A stretch of DNA of 33,017 bases, from positions 1-33,017 of the forward strand of contig NZ_VKHP01000086.1 of the NCBI RefSeq assembly GCF_010811875.1, read 5' to 3'. Positions 6,747 to 15,212 of this stretch are shown here, piece after piece. Position 1 is the stretch's first letter; every line of letters starts with the position of its first letter. The notes under the pieces are model-generated. The model saw nothing but the letters and a program-made list of their open reading frames with translations, did not search any database and had not been told where the DNA came from. The stretch comes from Bradyrhizobium uaiense. Its GTDB lineage: Bacteria; Pseudomonadota; Alphaproteobacteria; Rhizobiales; Xanthobacteraceae. Made by a program: the position numbers and the translations under genes.

Positions 6747-8987
6747 TCAGGATCGCTCGACGCTGATGTACTTGTAGGTGAGATCGTCGGCCGACTTGGC
6801 GCCCGGCTGATAGGGATTCCGCACGATGAAACCGAGTCTGGACCACTCGGTGACCATCTTGAGATCGCCGGCCGGCGTCTGCGGCACGCCGCGACTCCAG
6901 GTCGCCCAGACGTAGTTGGGCTGGCCGTTGTCGATCGAGGCAATTTCAAAGGACTGTAACGGCCGATGCGCAGGCCACCATAGAGTGGTCCAGGTCCTCT
7001 CGTCGAGGCGCAGCCGCTTGTCATTATCGCTGCCGGGCCAGAGGTTATTCCAGTCGGCGTAGGTGATGTTGATCGGCTGCGTGGTGCATTCGTTGAAATC
7101 GGATTGCCAGGGCAGCGCCATGTATTTGGTGAGATCGCCCGGTTGAAGGCCCGCCTCGAAGTCGTTGTCCTGACTCAACGGCGACTGGACGCTGAAGGTG
7201 TAGTCAGCGATCACGCTGCCCTGGAACTGATTCGCTTGGGCCGCGCTCTGCAGGAAATCCGAGATGCTGCGGTCGGCGTTGATGCGATAGGGCGCCCAGT
7301 AGATCGACGGATTGCGCATCACCCATCCGATTTCGGCGCCTGGGCAAAAGGCCCCGCCCAGCACGTTACTCAGCACGCCGCGATCGAGCTCGTGGCCGGT
7401 CTTCGGCGGCGGCGTCGGATAGGGCTCAAATGGCGAATAGCCCGCGGGCAGCCAGCCCTCCTCCTTTTCGTTGATGAACCAACCGCGCGCCCATTGGCCA
7501 AGGATGAAGAGCTGATACTCGGTGAGATGGAGAAACTTCGACGGCGTCTCGTTGGTCAGCGGATTATCGCCGCACAAGAGCGGCATTAGCGGCAGAGAAT
7601 GGATGCGCGAAGATGCACGGTCCTGCACCTGGAAGGAATTCGCCTCGCCCGCGCGACGCAGCAGATCGAACAGGAAGCGGCGCATCGGCCCGTAGGGATC
7701 TTCCGGCTCGACATGGCGGGCCGGACCGGTCGCAAGCGCGACCTGCACCACCGCCTCGCCCTGGCTTGCATCGCGCAGTGCGGCTTCCGGCGGCGTTTCC
7801 ACTTCAGGCCGTGGTGCCCCGCGTCGCGGGGTTTGCGAGAGCTTGTTAGGATCGAACGTGCCACGCTGGGCCTGGTCGTGCGGGTAGTTCGACTGCTGCA
7901 GGATGTCGTTCAGGTACCTAAACTCGTCCGGCCGAAACAGGATCGGCCAGATGTCGCGATAGAACCAGGGCCGGTAGTTGCGGTTCCAGGCCAGGCGGCC
8001 GGCCTGCCAGTGGCGCAACGCTACTTCGTCGCGAAACGGGATCTGCTGTGGATCATCAAAGGTGCCGAGGATGCCGTAGATTCCGGTCTCGGTGGCGAAG
8101 CGGCGCACGTACAGATCATGCAGCATCTCGTCCATAGTGATCATGTCGAGAATTTGCGGCGCAAACCGCGGATAGCCGACCACCACCCATGCGGGGAATT
8201 CGACGTCGACGTAGCGGTTCTGACCGACCTGCTCCGAATACATGACCAGCCGGGCCATCACCGGACCATCGGAGATATCGTCGTACCAGCCGTCGGTGTT
8301 GGCGTAATCCTCGATCTTGGGCTCGCCAAAGCCGCTGACGTCCATGCCCGAGCGGCCGTACCCGCCGAGCACGACAAGGCGGCCCTTGTCGTCGGTCATC
8401 ATTTCGCCCAGCGTGTCGATGTCGAACGGCTGCAGGCCCTTGGGTGGAAACGTGGTGGCGTAAGCGCCAGGGCCGCCCGACCGGTCGAAATGGGCACGCC
8501 GGTCGGTGATCGCGTTTACGCTGCGCGGGCCGGGATCAATGATCAGGAGATCGCGGTCCTGACCAGTGATGTCGGAGTTGCGGCGCGGACTATCCGGTGC
8601 GTAACCGTGCTCCCCCTTCAGCTCGCTGAACGGATACCAGGAGGCCTTCTTGTTGGCGACGTACACGCGCCACTGAATGTCGACGAGTACGCCGTGATTG
8701 CCGCCGCCCTCAACCGGATCGCCGATCGCCAAGGGTCGACCTTCCGGACTCGATTCGTCGTAAACGACGATCTGGAAGCGTGCGCCCTGGCGCTTCACCC
8801 TGCCTTGGGAATCCTTGAACGTCTTGACCGGCACGGGCGCGACGCCGTCGGGCCCGTACAGGGGATTGCCAAAGCTATCGCAAGCTTGCGGCAGCGCTGC
8901 CGGCGTCTCGGGCGCGAGGTAGAAATCGGTCTCGCTGTTGCCCAGGCGAGCAATGCCGATGCCGGGATGGATTCGATACATAGCCAT
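6747..8987 (-). CDS. LodA-like oxidase with predicted cysteine tryptophylquinone cofactor
   Basis: A 746-residue protein beginning MAMYRIHPGIGIARLGNS, the hallmark start of the LodA family (L-lysine 6-oxidase LodA and glycine oxidase GoxA of Marinomonas). These enzymes oxidise an amino group to an aldehyde or keto acid, releasing ammonia and hydrogen peroxide, with a cofactor made from their own Cys and Trp. Both cofactor residues appear present: Cys548 in GGAFCPGAEIGW and Trp627 in LPWQSDFNEC, the contexts expected for LodA family members. No signal peptide is seen, as in LodA. Start ATG 8987 lies 18 bases after the tyrosinase stop. The LodB-like partner is encoded two genes downstream. The family contains several subgroups of differing specificity, so lysine as substrate should not be assumed. 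The tyrosinase and multicopper oxidase on either side suggest oxidative or crosslinking chemistry. Confidence 0.9.
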   Translation of the reverse strand: MAMYRIHPGIGIARLGNSETDFYLAPETPAALPQACDSFGNPLYGPDGVAPVPVKTFKDSQGRVKRQGARFQIVVYDESSPEGRPLAIGDPVEGGGNHGVLVDIQWRVYVANKKASWYPFSELKGEHGYAPDSPRRNSDITGQDRDLLIIDPGPRSVNAITDRRAHFDRSGGPGAYATTFPPKGLQPFDIDTLGEMMTDDKGRLVVLGGYGRSGMDVSGFGEPKIEDYANTDGWYDDISDGPVMARLVMYSEQVGQNRYVDVEFPAWVVVGYPRFAPQILDMITMDEMLHDLYVRRFATETGIYGILGTFDDPQQIPFRDEVALRHWQAGRLAWNRNYRPWFYRDIWPILFRPDEFRYLNDILQQSNYPHDQAQRGTFDPNKLSQTPRRGAPRPEVETPPEAALRDASQGEAVVQVALATGPARHVEPEDPYGPMRRFLFDLLRRAGEANSFQVQDRASSRIHSLPLMPLLCGDNPLTNETPSKFLHLTEYQLFILGQWARGWFINEKEEGWLPAGYSPFEPYPTPPPKTGHELDRGVLSNVLGGAFCPGAEIGWVMRNPSIYWAPYRINADRSISDFLQSAAQANQFQGSVIADYTFSVQSPLSQDNDFEAGLQPGDLTKYMALPWQSDFNECTTQPINITYADWNNLWPGSDNDKRLRLDERTWTTLWWPAHRPLQSFEIASIDNGQPNYVWATWSRGVPQTPAGDLKMVTEWSRLGFIVRNPYQPGAKSADDLTYKYISVERS

Positions 8988-9005
8988 GGGTCCACTGCAA
9001 CCTTC

Positions 9006-11114
9006 TCAATCCATGAAACTGATCGACACGCCTTCCAGCTTCAGCAACTCGCTCTCTTCCTGGTAGTCGCCGCCGATCACCACGAGCGTGATCTGCAAGG
9101 GACCTCCTCCTTCGAATGCCCGCTTGGCGGCGGCAGTGACGTCGATGCGATGGTTGCGTGGCGTGTTGTGGCTGCGCGGACGCTGGTCGAAGCGTCGCGG
9201 CTGGGCCGGTGGGATGTCACAATGGCCGGGACCGCCATAACAGGCGCCGTGTCCGAAGATTGAGATGTATCCGCCGTAGTGCGGGTTGCCTTTGATCGCT
9301 GTCGAAGCGTTGGCACCGGGATCGTTCAGGAACGCTCGCACGAAGCAGGAGCGCATGAGTTGCGGCACCTGGTGCAGGCGGATCTCTGCGCGCTTGAAGT
9401 TGCGTCCCGCCTCCGGCACCGCGATCGGCTGCGACACAAAGCGGCTGACCGGCGCCTCCAACCCGACCGGCATGAAATGGGAGCTGCGCACGTACTCGTA
9501 GCCGAACGGCGCAATGTCGAGCGTGTCACGGATCGTACAGTTCCACGGCGACAGCACAGCATCGAGATCGGCCGGCAACGCATTGGGATTGAGCTTCTGC
9601 CATTCCCACCAGATACGGTCGATGTTGACGTGGATCGGCCAGAATACCGGGTCGTAGGACGCCGTCAGATTGCTGAACATGTCGCCGAGGCCTGGCTGGG
9701 AATAGAGGTCCGATCGCGCGTGGAAGCGGCGACCACCCACCTGGGCGGCATCGTTACGGCGTATCGTTAGCGCGCGCAGGCGCGCGGTGTCCGCTTCAGG
9801 CTGCGGCGTCGTCCCAGTCGCAGTGGGACCGTCCTTGCACACGTAGGCTGCCAGCCCGGCATCGGGATTTTGACCGCCGGTCCATATGTGCATGGTGTTA
9901 TGCGGGTTCTGGTCGAGGAAGCCGAAAGCAGCGTCGTAAATATTGCCGCCGCCGAAGTCGCGGAAATTGTTGAGGCTCAAGATCTGGGTAATGTCGTCAG
10001 CCGACGGGTAGTGATAGTGGATCACTTGGTTGATGGTGCCGCCGCCGGCATACTCGGCGGGATAGCGCAGCGGATACCACAGAGCGTTCGACTCGAGCAG
10101 CGCGTCGATCAAGCGCTGGCGATTGGCATTCTTGGGATCGGGGGTCACAGCCCCATAGCCGATCGTGGTGACCAGATGGCAGAAGAAGTGGTGTTGTGAG
10201 GTGAAGTAGGTGCGCTCACGTGCAAGCGCCAGGACTGCCTTCTTCTGATCCGCCGTCGGCGCGGGATCAAGCGCCGCTACCAGAGTCTCAGCCGCTTCTT
10301 CAGTGAGATACGCCTTCATCGACTTGGGAATGATGCAACCCTTGTCCGGCTCCTCCGGACGGTACTCGGGCATCGTGAAGTCCCAGTACGGCAGCATGAG
10401 CCCGGGTTCGAAGTCTTGCAGGTTCTGCTCGAACTCATAGAGATAAGCGCGATGCCAGGGCAGGAAGCGCTCCCAGCCGTGCTGGCAATGGTTTTGGTGG
10501 ATGAGCGCCTGGTTGTTGTAGCTGCGCCGGTCTTCAGGCCAGCGGTTCAGCGCGTAGAGTTGGCGAAAGCCGCGGCGTAGACGATCAAGCTGAGCCTCGC
10601 CCATGAAATCGATGTTCATGCGTCGTCGCGGCTCGCCGACTTGGCTGGTCGGCGAATAGCCTTCGACAGCCACTGCAAACTCTGCGATCTGGCTCGTGCG
10701 GACTCTGACAGGCGGTGCTGGCTCGCCGGGCGAAAGCTCGACCGGAACGCTGGTCGTCTCATCCGGACAGCCGGCGTCAATCCACTCGGCAATGTGGTCA
10801 ATATCCGATGGAGATACGGTCCTGCCGCCCCACGGTAGCGCGGGGAAACGGTCACCGTCGAATGGCGCTTCGCCTCGCAATCCCTTGATCAGCCCGGACG
10901 CAGCACTCCGCGTGCGAACTGGAGCACAGCAGGCATGGCCCGTTGCTGGCGGCGCGACCATCTTCACGCCGAAAATCTCGGCCTCCTCAAGCGCCCGAGC
11001 CCCCCTGGTCCAGAACCGTCCGGCACCACCATAATCAGCGGAGCTGTCGCCCGCAGCCTCATCGAGTATCGCCTTCACGCGCGCATAGGCGATCGTAAGC
11101 GCTCCGGTGTCCAT
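9006..11114 (-). CDS. Tyrosinase-like type 3 copper oxidase with N- and C-terminal extensions
   Basis: A 702-residue protein with a central tyrosinase domain. CuA: His206 or His209, His212 and His221 in HGWERFLPWHRAYLYEFE. CuB: His405 and His409 in HNTMHIWTGG, and His495 in the DPVFWPIHVNIDRIWWEW block. Cys210 lies two residues before His212, the Cys-x-His arrangement that forms a thioether in fungal tyrosinases and molluscan haemocyanins. Such enzymes hydroxylate phenols or oxidise catechols to quinones. The first 120 residues form a separate domain with LRGEAPFDGDRFPALPWGG and HIAEWIDAGCPD; this resembles cytochrome-c-like planctomycete-type domains but has no CxxCH haem site. A region of about 190 residues after CuB could be a shielding or beta-sandwich domain. 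It starts at ATG 11114 after GGGGAG and is the first gene of the oxidase operon; promoter signals would lie in the gap to its right. Confidence 0.88.
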   Translation of the reverse strand: MDTGALTIAYARVKAILDEAAGDSSADYGGAGRFWTRGARALEEAEIFGVKMVAPPATGHACCAPVRTRSAASGLIKGLRGEAPFDGDRFPALPWGGRTVSPSDIDHIAEWIDAGCPDETTSVPVELSPGEPAPPVRVRTSQIAEFAVAVEGYSPTSQVGEPRRRMNIDFMGEAQLDRLRRGFRQLYALNRWPEDRRSYNNQALIHQNHCQHGWERFLPWHRAYLYEFEQNLQDFEPGLMLPYWDFTMPEYRPEEPDKGCIIPKSMKAYLTEEAAETLVAALDPAPTADQKKAVLALARERTYFTSQHHFFCHLVTTIGYGAVTPDPKNANRQRLIDALLESNALWYPLRYPAEYAGGGTINQVIHYHYPSADDITQILSLNNFRDFGGGNIYDAAFGFLDQNPHNTMHIWTGGQNPDAGLAAYVCKDGPTATGTTPQPEADTARLRALTIRRNDAAQVGGRRFHARSDLYSQPGLGDMFSNLTASYDPVFWPIHVNIDRIWWEWQKLNPNALPADLDAVLSPWNCTIRDTLDIAPFGYEYVRSSHFMPVGLEAPVSRFVSQPIAVPEAGRNFKRAEIRLHQVPQLMRSCFVRAFLNDPGANASTAIKGNPHYGGYISIFGHGACYGGPGHCDIPPAQPRRFDQRPRSHNTPRNHRIDVTAAAKRAFEGGGPLQITLVVIGGDYQEESELLKLEGVSISFMD

Positions 11115-11796
11115 TTCACTCCCCGAAGAAGCAAACTCAGGATGCTGGCTCAGCGATCAAACGCTCTACTTCTGTAGCACAACTATGGGGTGCCGTCATT
11201 AATATTCACGACCTCTAATCAAAATCGCAATCACCACAAGCAACAGTTATGTTTATCTTGTGTTACAGCCCGATGTAAAATTCGCGGCCTCACCGGCTCG
11301 ATCAACAGACGAGTTAGTTCACCAGCACAAACTTCGTACGATACGGACGAACTTGGACGCGCAAACGCGCATGTGAAAGTGTGCAGGCGACGCTGACCGT
11401 CATTATCTGTTGACCGTTTGCTTCCCAGCGACCCGCTGTCTGCTCTCGATCGATCGCCCCGACGTAAACCTCTCGCGAACCGCTCGACTTCCTCGGTGGA
11501 GCCGCCAATGACTGTAGGGCAGCCATCGAGTGACGGCTGGCGAAGCGCAGGGCAAACGTTTCCGAGCGGCCAAGAAGGAGCTTGAATCCCAGGCGTGAAG
11601 TGAGATGGATCTTGCAAGATATGCGCGACGCTCTACCGGAGGGTGACTGTTAGAAAAATGCAGGTTGGTGCTTGACAGCCCGCTAAGCACCTGACCCGAT
11701 GCGTTCGGGCACGGTGGTTTTGAGCCTTTATTGCAGCAGCCTAGAATTGCAGATCGGAATTTGCACCAAAATGCGCACGGCTAAGGACAATTGCTA
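11115..11796. promoter_or_regulatory. Divergent intergenic region between oxidase operon and membrane-protein gene
   Basis: About 680 bases with no recognisable gene; frames present are short, low in plausible start sites and Ser/Arg-rich as expected for non-coding sequence. The region is more AT-rich than the flanking genes, especially 11170-11290. It must hold the promoters for the tyrosinase operon (leftward) and the membrane-protein gene (rightward). A TTGACA lies at 11672-11677 on the plus strand, but no good -10 follows at the right spacing. An AAGGA ribosome site at 11783-11787 precedes the ATG at 11797. Confidence 0.4.
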
Positions 11797-13173
11797 ATGA
11801 GCGATGCGTCCGATACTTCGACGCCACAAGTAGAGAACGCGCCCGAGCGGGCTGGTTGGATCAAGCGCTATCTCGGCGACTTCCGACCGGTCCGCGTTTT
11901 GGGCGGCATTGTGTTGATTCTCTTCGTAGTCGTCTCCGCGGCGGGAGCCGTGACTTTTTTTGCGGCAGCTCAATTCCAATCGAGGATCGCGGAATTGAGC
12001 TTGAACGGCGCGCCTCTAACGATTTGGCGCGTCGATCAGTTTCGGGAGGACTTCAAGAATTGGCCAGAAGCGATCAGAAGGCTGCGTGAAGGCATCGCGC
12101 AAGACCGGATAAACGTCGCAAAAGACAAGCAAAACAATCTGGTGCTCGCGGCCGAGCAGCTAAACGAGGCTACCCGCCTTGCCGAGGACGTCAGATCTCT
12201 GAAGCAAAGAGTGACCGCAGCATCGGGGCAATTGACATCAATTTCTACGGCCTCACCGGCAGAAAACACATCGAGTGTCCCTGAGATTATTACCCAACTA
12301 GAATTTCTGCTTTCTCGCGACGATCTGCAAAAGCGGTTTGGCAGCGAACTCACCGAGACAAAAAAGCGCTACATCGAGAACGTAGAACTCCGTGCGACAG
12401 TCCAAACGAATGAAGCCAAGATAAAGGGCAAGGAAAGCTGGATCGCCAGTCTCCAGGAACAACGACAAGATCGCGAGCATGCCGCTGCCAAGCTGTTTGG
12501 TGATTCCAATTCGACAACCGCACCCGAACTCGTCGAGCGCATCGTCAACATCACCGCCGAACTGTCGTCGCTCTCCAGCGTCTGGGGCGGTGCAGTCTAC
12601 ACCGTGGCGCTGTGGACCAACGATATGGTCGTCTTGTCGCTGCTCATCTCGATGGGAGTGCTCGGCAGCGCCCTGAACTTGCTCGCCGCGTTCATCAGCA
12701 ACGATCAGGAGTCACTTTCGTTCGGCGAATACCCGCTTCGGCTCGCGTTTGGAGCAGTCCTGGCGATTGTCATGTTCATTATCGCCAAGGCCGGAGTGCC
12801 TGTGCTTGCCGACACAGGAAAGCTCGCCGGCAACGCTCCGCTTAATCCCTACTTCATCTCCCTGCTGGCCGTCGTTTCGGGACTGATGTCCGATCGTTCA
12901 ATGGCCGCAATCCGTGGGGTCGCCAGCTCGCTGCTGCGAAGCGTCGGCGGAACCGACTACAGTCCGCGCTATTCTCGTGTCGACCTAGACGAGGCGCTCA
13001 AGGTCGCAAACCGTGATATCGCGGGGATGGCACGTCTGCTGGAAGTCGATGTCGGGGACGTTCAGAAGCTGTTTTCCGGCAACGACAAGGTATCTCCCGA
13101 CCAGCAAAAGCTGGTCTCCGCGTACCTGGGACACCCTTTGCGCGACCTGTTTTCCGACTTGCCGGCAACGTGA
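11797..13173 (+). CDS. Membrane protein with coiled-coil region and XRE-like C-terminal domain
   Basis: A 458-residue protein of no recognised family. Visible parts are a transmembrane helix at about 34-57, a long charged helical stretch at about 75-235 rich in heptad-like Leu/Ala/Glu/Lys (probable coiled coil, probably outside the cytoplasm), and hydrophobic helices at about 277-300, 314-333 and 352-366. The cytoplasmic tail is soluble. Residues about 409-452 (GMARLLEVDVGDVQKLF followed by DKVSPDQQKLVSAYLG) have the spacing and pattern of XRE-type helix-turn-helix domains, with the ending HPLRDLF like the xSLDELF of XRE proteins. ATG 11797 is chosen over TTG 11791 because an AAGGA site lies nine bases before it. 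The DUF2235 hydrolase gene follows 90 bases downstream on the same strand. A role as sensor or membrane anchor for that enzyme is inference only. Confidence 0.75.
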   Translation: MSDASDTSTPQVENAPERAGWIKRYLGDFRPVRVLGGIVLILFVVVSAAGAVTFFAAAQFQSRIAELSLNGAPLTIWRVDQFREDFKNWPEAIRRLREGIAQDRINVAKDKQNNLVLAAEQLNEATRLAEDVRSLKQRVTAASGQLTSISTASPAENTSSVPEIITQLEFLLSRDDLQKRFGSELTETKKRYIENVELRATVQTNEAKIKGKESWIASLQEQRQDREHAAAKLFGDSNSTTAPELVERIVNITAELSSLSSVWGGAVYTVALWTNDMVVLSLLISMGVLGSALNLLAAFISNDQESLSFGEYPLRLAFGAVLAIVMFIIAKAGVPVLADTGKLAGNAPLNPYFISLLAVVSGLMSDRSMAAIRGVASSLLRSVGGTDYSPRYSRVDLDEALKVANRDIAGMARLLEVDVGDVQKLFSGNDKVSPDQQKLVSAYLGHPLRDLFSDLPAT

Positions 13174-13263
13174 TCGCGGTAATCTACGACTTACAATGCA
13201 ATCCCACATGTTTCGATTGAGCAATATCTGCTCGCAGACTGATGCTTTGAGCTGGAGGATGTC

Positions 13264-14799
13264 TTGACGAAGAATTTCGTGGTCTACTCGGATGGGACCG
13301 GCCAAGATGGCGGCGTACGTCCCGAGCAGCGCGTCAGCAACGTCTACAAGATGTACCGCGCATCCCGGACGGGCCCCGATAATCCTATCGACCCTCACGA
13401 ACAGGTGGCGTTCTACGATCCAGGGCTCGGTACAGATATGGGGGCCACCGCCCTAACCGCCCCTTGGCGTTTCATTCAAAAATTGCTCGGCTCGGTCACG
13501 GGCAATGGCATCGTTAGGAACATCGCCGATTGCTACGCCTTCATCATCAACCACTACGAACCCGGTGATCGAATCTTCCTTATTGGCTTTAGTCGCGGTG
13601 CTTACACCGTCCGCAGCCTGGCGAACCTGCTTATGCTGTGCGGGGTACCGACCAAGACACCAACAGGTCCCCTAATGCGCTTCCGGAAGCAAGTGGACGA
13701 CATCGCTACGGAGGCCGTCACGGTGGTGCTTGAGCACGGCGCCGGATATCCCCGTGATCGGTATGCAGCCGAACGCCTCGAGCAAGCGCGGCGATTTCGC
13801 GAGAAATATGGATCCGACGGGGATTTTAATTCCAACGTAGCTCCTTACTTCATCGGCGTCTTCGACACGGTCGCCTCACTGGGAGCCAAGGGTTTCCGTC
13901 GTTTCGCCATCCAAGCCGGATTGGCTCTGGCATTCACGCTCACGGTTGGCTCGGTCGCGGCACTGCCCATGCTCGTAGTCGCCTGGCTCCTGGGCTCGTT
14001 GGCGCCTTTTTGGCCTACTTGGTGGGCTCTCCTCGCGCTGACTGTGCTTGGAATGGGTGGCTGGTGGGCGCGCCGACAGAAACAATCCCGCCTCAAGGTC
14101 ATTCGGGATTTTCCAAACGCTGGGGATCCTCCGCGCAAGCACTACGCAGAGTGGAAGGACGAGAATTTCGACCGTCTGCTCAGCGTCTACGTCCGTTTCG
14201 GTCGTGCGGCGAACGCGATCGACGAGAACCGCAAGGACTTTCAGCGAGTGCAGTGGGGCACCGTTGCCGACGATCCGGCGGCCAGGCCGGACGCCGAAGG
14301 ACCGCCCAAATTGGTGCAGATGTGGTTTGCGGGCAATCACTCCGATATCGGTGGTAGCTATCCCGAGACAGAGTCGAGGCTCTCGGACAACGCCCTGACG
14401 TGGATGATCGAAGAGGCCACTTCGATACCCAATGGCCTGAAACTGGGTCCCGTGCTCGTGAGCGCCTCCAAGCTGGCGAACACCGGCGACGCCGGCACTC
14501 CTTTGAACCTCTATCCCCGATCGGATGGCGTCCAGCATTGCGAACTCGCAGGCATGCGAGACACCATCGATGGGTACGTTGAGAAGTTGCCGGGATGGCT
14601 GAAATGGCTCCGTGGGCGGCTTAGCCGACTCAATTGGGAGGAGGAGATCCGGAAGATACCACATGACGCACGCGTCCATCCTTCCGTCAGGGAACGGTTC
14701 AAATTGGACGAGGTGACCCTGTGTGCCGGACACGGCCCATACAGGCCCGAGTCCATGAGGCATCACGACGAGTTCAAGGTCTACTATCCGCCCTCTTAA
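13264..14799 (+). CDS. DUF2235 (Tle1-like) serine hydrolase with membrane insert
   Basis: A 511-residue alpha/beta hydrolase of the DUF2235 family, named for its phospholipase A members among type VI secretion effectors (Tle1). Start region NFVVYSDGTGQ matches the family's opening strand. The catalytic set is visible: Ser110 in IGFSRGAY (GxSxG), Asp201 in GVFDTVASLG, and His359 in GNHSDIGGSY. Between the second and third catalytic segments lies a strongly hydrophobic stretch (about 213-268) that forms two or three membrane helices, so the protein is probably membrane-anchored. The start is TTG 13264, with GGAGG five bases upstream; the nearby ATG at 13259 is in another frame and stops at once. 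No VgrG, PAAR or other type VI genes are in the window, so an effector role is not supported. A partner function with the upstream membrane protein, for example lipid cleavage on a signal, is a possibility. Confidence 0.85.
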   Translation: MTKNFVVYSDGTGQDGGVRPEQRVSNVYKMYRASRTGPDNPIDPHEQVAFYDPGLGTDMGATALTAPWRFIQKLLGSVTGNGIVRNIADCYAFIINHYEPGDRIFLIGFSRGAYTVRSLANLLMLCGVPTKTPTGPLMRFRKQVDDIATEAVTVVLEHGAGYPRDRYAAERLEQARRFREKYGSDGDFNSNVAPYFIGVFDTVASLGAKGFRRFAIQAGLALAFTLTVGSVAALPMLVVAWLLGSLAPFWPTWWALLALTVLGMGGWWARRQKQSRLKVIRDFPNAGDPPRKHYAEWKDENFDRLLSVYVRFGRAANAIDENRKDFQRVQWGTVADDPAARPDAEGPPKLVQMWFAGNHSDIGGSYPETESRLSDNALTWMIEEATSIPNGLKLGPVLVSASKLANTGDAGTPLNLYPRSDGVQHCELAGMRDTIDGYVEKLPGWLKWLRGRLSRLNWEEEIRKIPHDARVHPSVRERFKLDEVTLCAGHGPYRPESMRHHDEFKVYYPPS

Positions 14800-14835
14800 G
14801 AGATGGCCAGGGCCGCAAACGTTGGGGAGGCCACC

Positions 14836-14973
14836 GTGTCAAAGACATCTGAACAACTAGCAGGCGAGTTTTTGGCCGAGATTCAGGCCGCCATCGACAA
14901 GCACGCCAAGACTTACTCAAGTGATGCACCGTGGCATCAGCTCATCGTCATCGTTCCCGGAGCTTACGGCTAA
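14836..14973 (+). CDS. Small ORF downstream of the DUF2235 gene, possibly truncated
   Basis: A 45-codon frame starts at GTG 14836, preceded by GGGGAGG at 14824-14830 with good spacing, and reads VSKTSEQLAGEFLAEIQAAI, then charged residues and PWHQLIVIVPGAYG before TAA. An in-frame ATG at 14803 would give 56 residues but lacks a comparable ribosome site. It sits 36 bases after the hydrolase stop, so it may be a third gene of that unit. The amphipathic N-terminal half followed by a sudden stop suggests either a real small protein or the front of a gene lost by later rearrangement. Bases 14974-15122 show nothing recognisable. Confidence 0.4.
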   Translation: MSKTSEQLAGEFLAEIQAAIDKHAKTYSSDAPWHQLIVIVPGAYG

Positions 14974-15122
14974 TCTCTGGCGGCCGGGGCCGCGGGCGGG
15001 CTCCCAAGGCCGCTCCGGAACGGGATCGACGGCTATGTTGGATGGTCGGGTGCTGGCTGAACCGGTGCCGGCCGCTCTTGAGTGGAAGATGAGTCATTTT
15101 CCTCTAGCGGGTTTACCGACAA

Positions 15123-15135
15123 CCGCTTTCGAGAG
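15123..15135 (+). repeat. Left half of IS target hairpin plus 6-bp target duplication
   Basis: CCGCTTT (15123-15129) followed by CGAGAG (15130-15135) directly abuts the left IS tip. CGAGAG is repeated at the right tip (16643-16648), where AAAGCGG follows. Joining the flanks and removing one copy restores CCGCTTT-CGAGAG-AAAGCGG, a perfect seven-base stem whose loop is the duplicated sequence. Confidence 0.75.
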
Positions 15136-15158
15136 ATTTCGTTGAAAAAGTCGGCTGT
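15136..15158 (+). repeat. Left terminal inverted repeat of the IS1182-family element
   Basis: Begins ATTTCGTTGAAAAAG and pairs with the right end, differing at positions 4, 16 and 21 of 23. Confidence 0.8.
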
Positions 15159-15212
15159 TGCGGCGCAGAGATATCAGTGATTCAGTCTGTCTAATTGGCA
15201 GGACTGAAGGTC

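Noticed and set aside
6707..7024. N-terminal extension of the small oxidase-operon protein to 244 residues
   Set aside because: The extension overlaps the LodA-like C-terminus, is Ser/Pro/Arg-rich and lacks a ribosome site, whereas ATG 6706 has GAGG at the right distance.
7599..9263. 554-codon plus-strand frame opposite the LodA-like gene
   Set aside because: It lies entirely antisense to a gene with clear LodA motifs and reads as reverse-complement low-complexity sequence; its length reflects high GC.
13264..14799. Type VI secretion effector
   Set aside because: DUF2235 homology fits Tle1, but no VgrG, PAAR, adaptor or immunity-like gene is nearby and the protein has an internal membrane segment.
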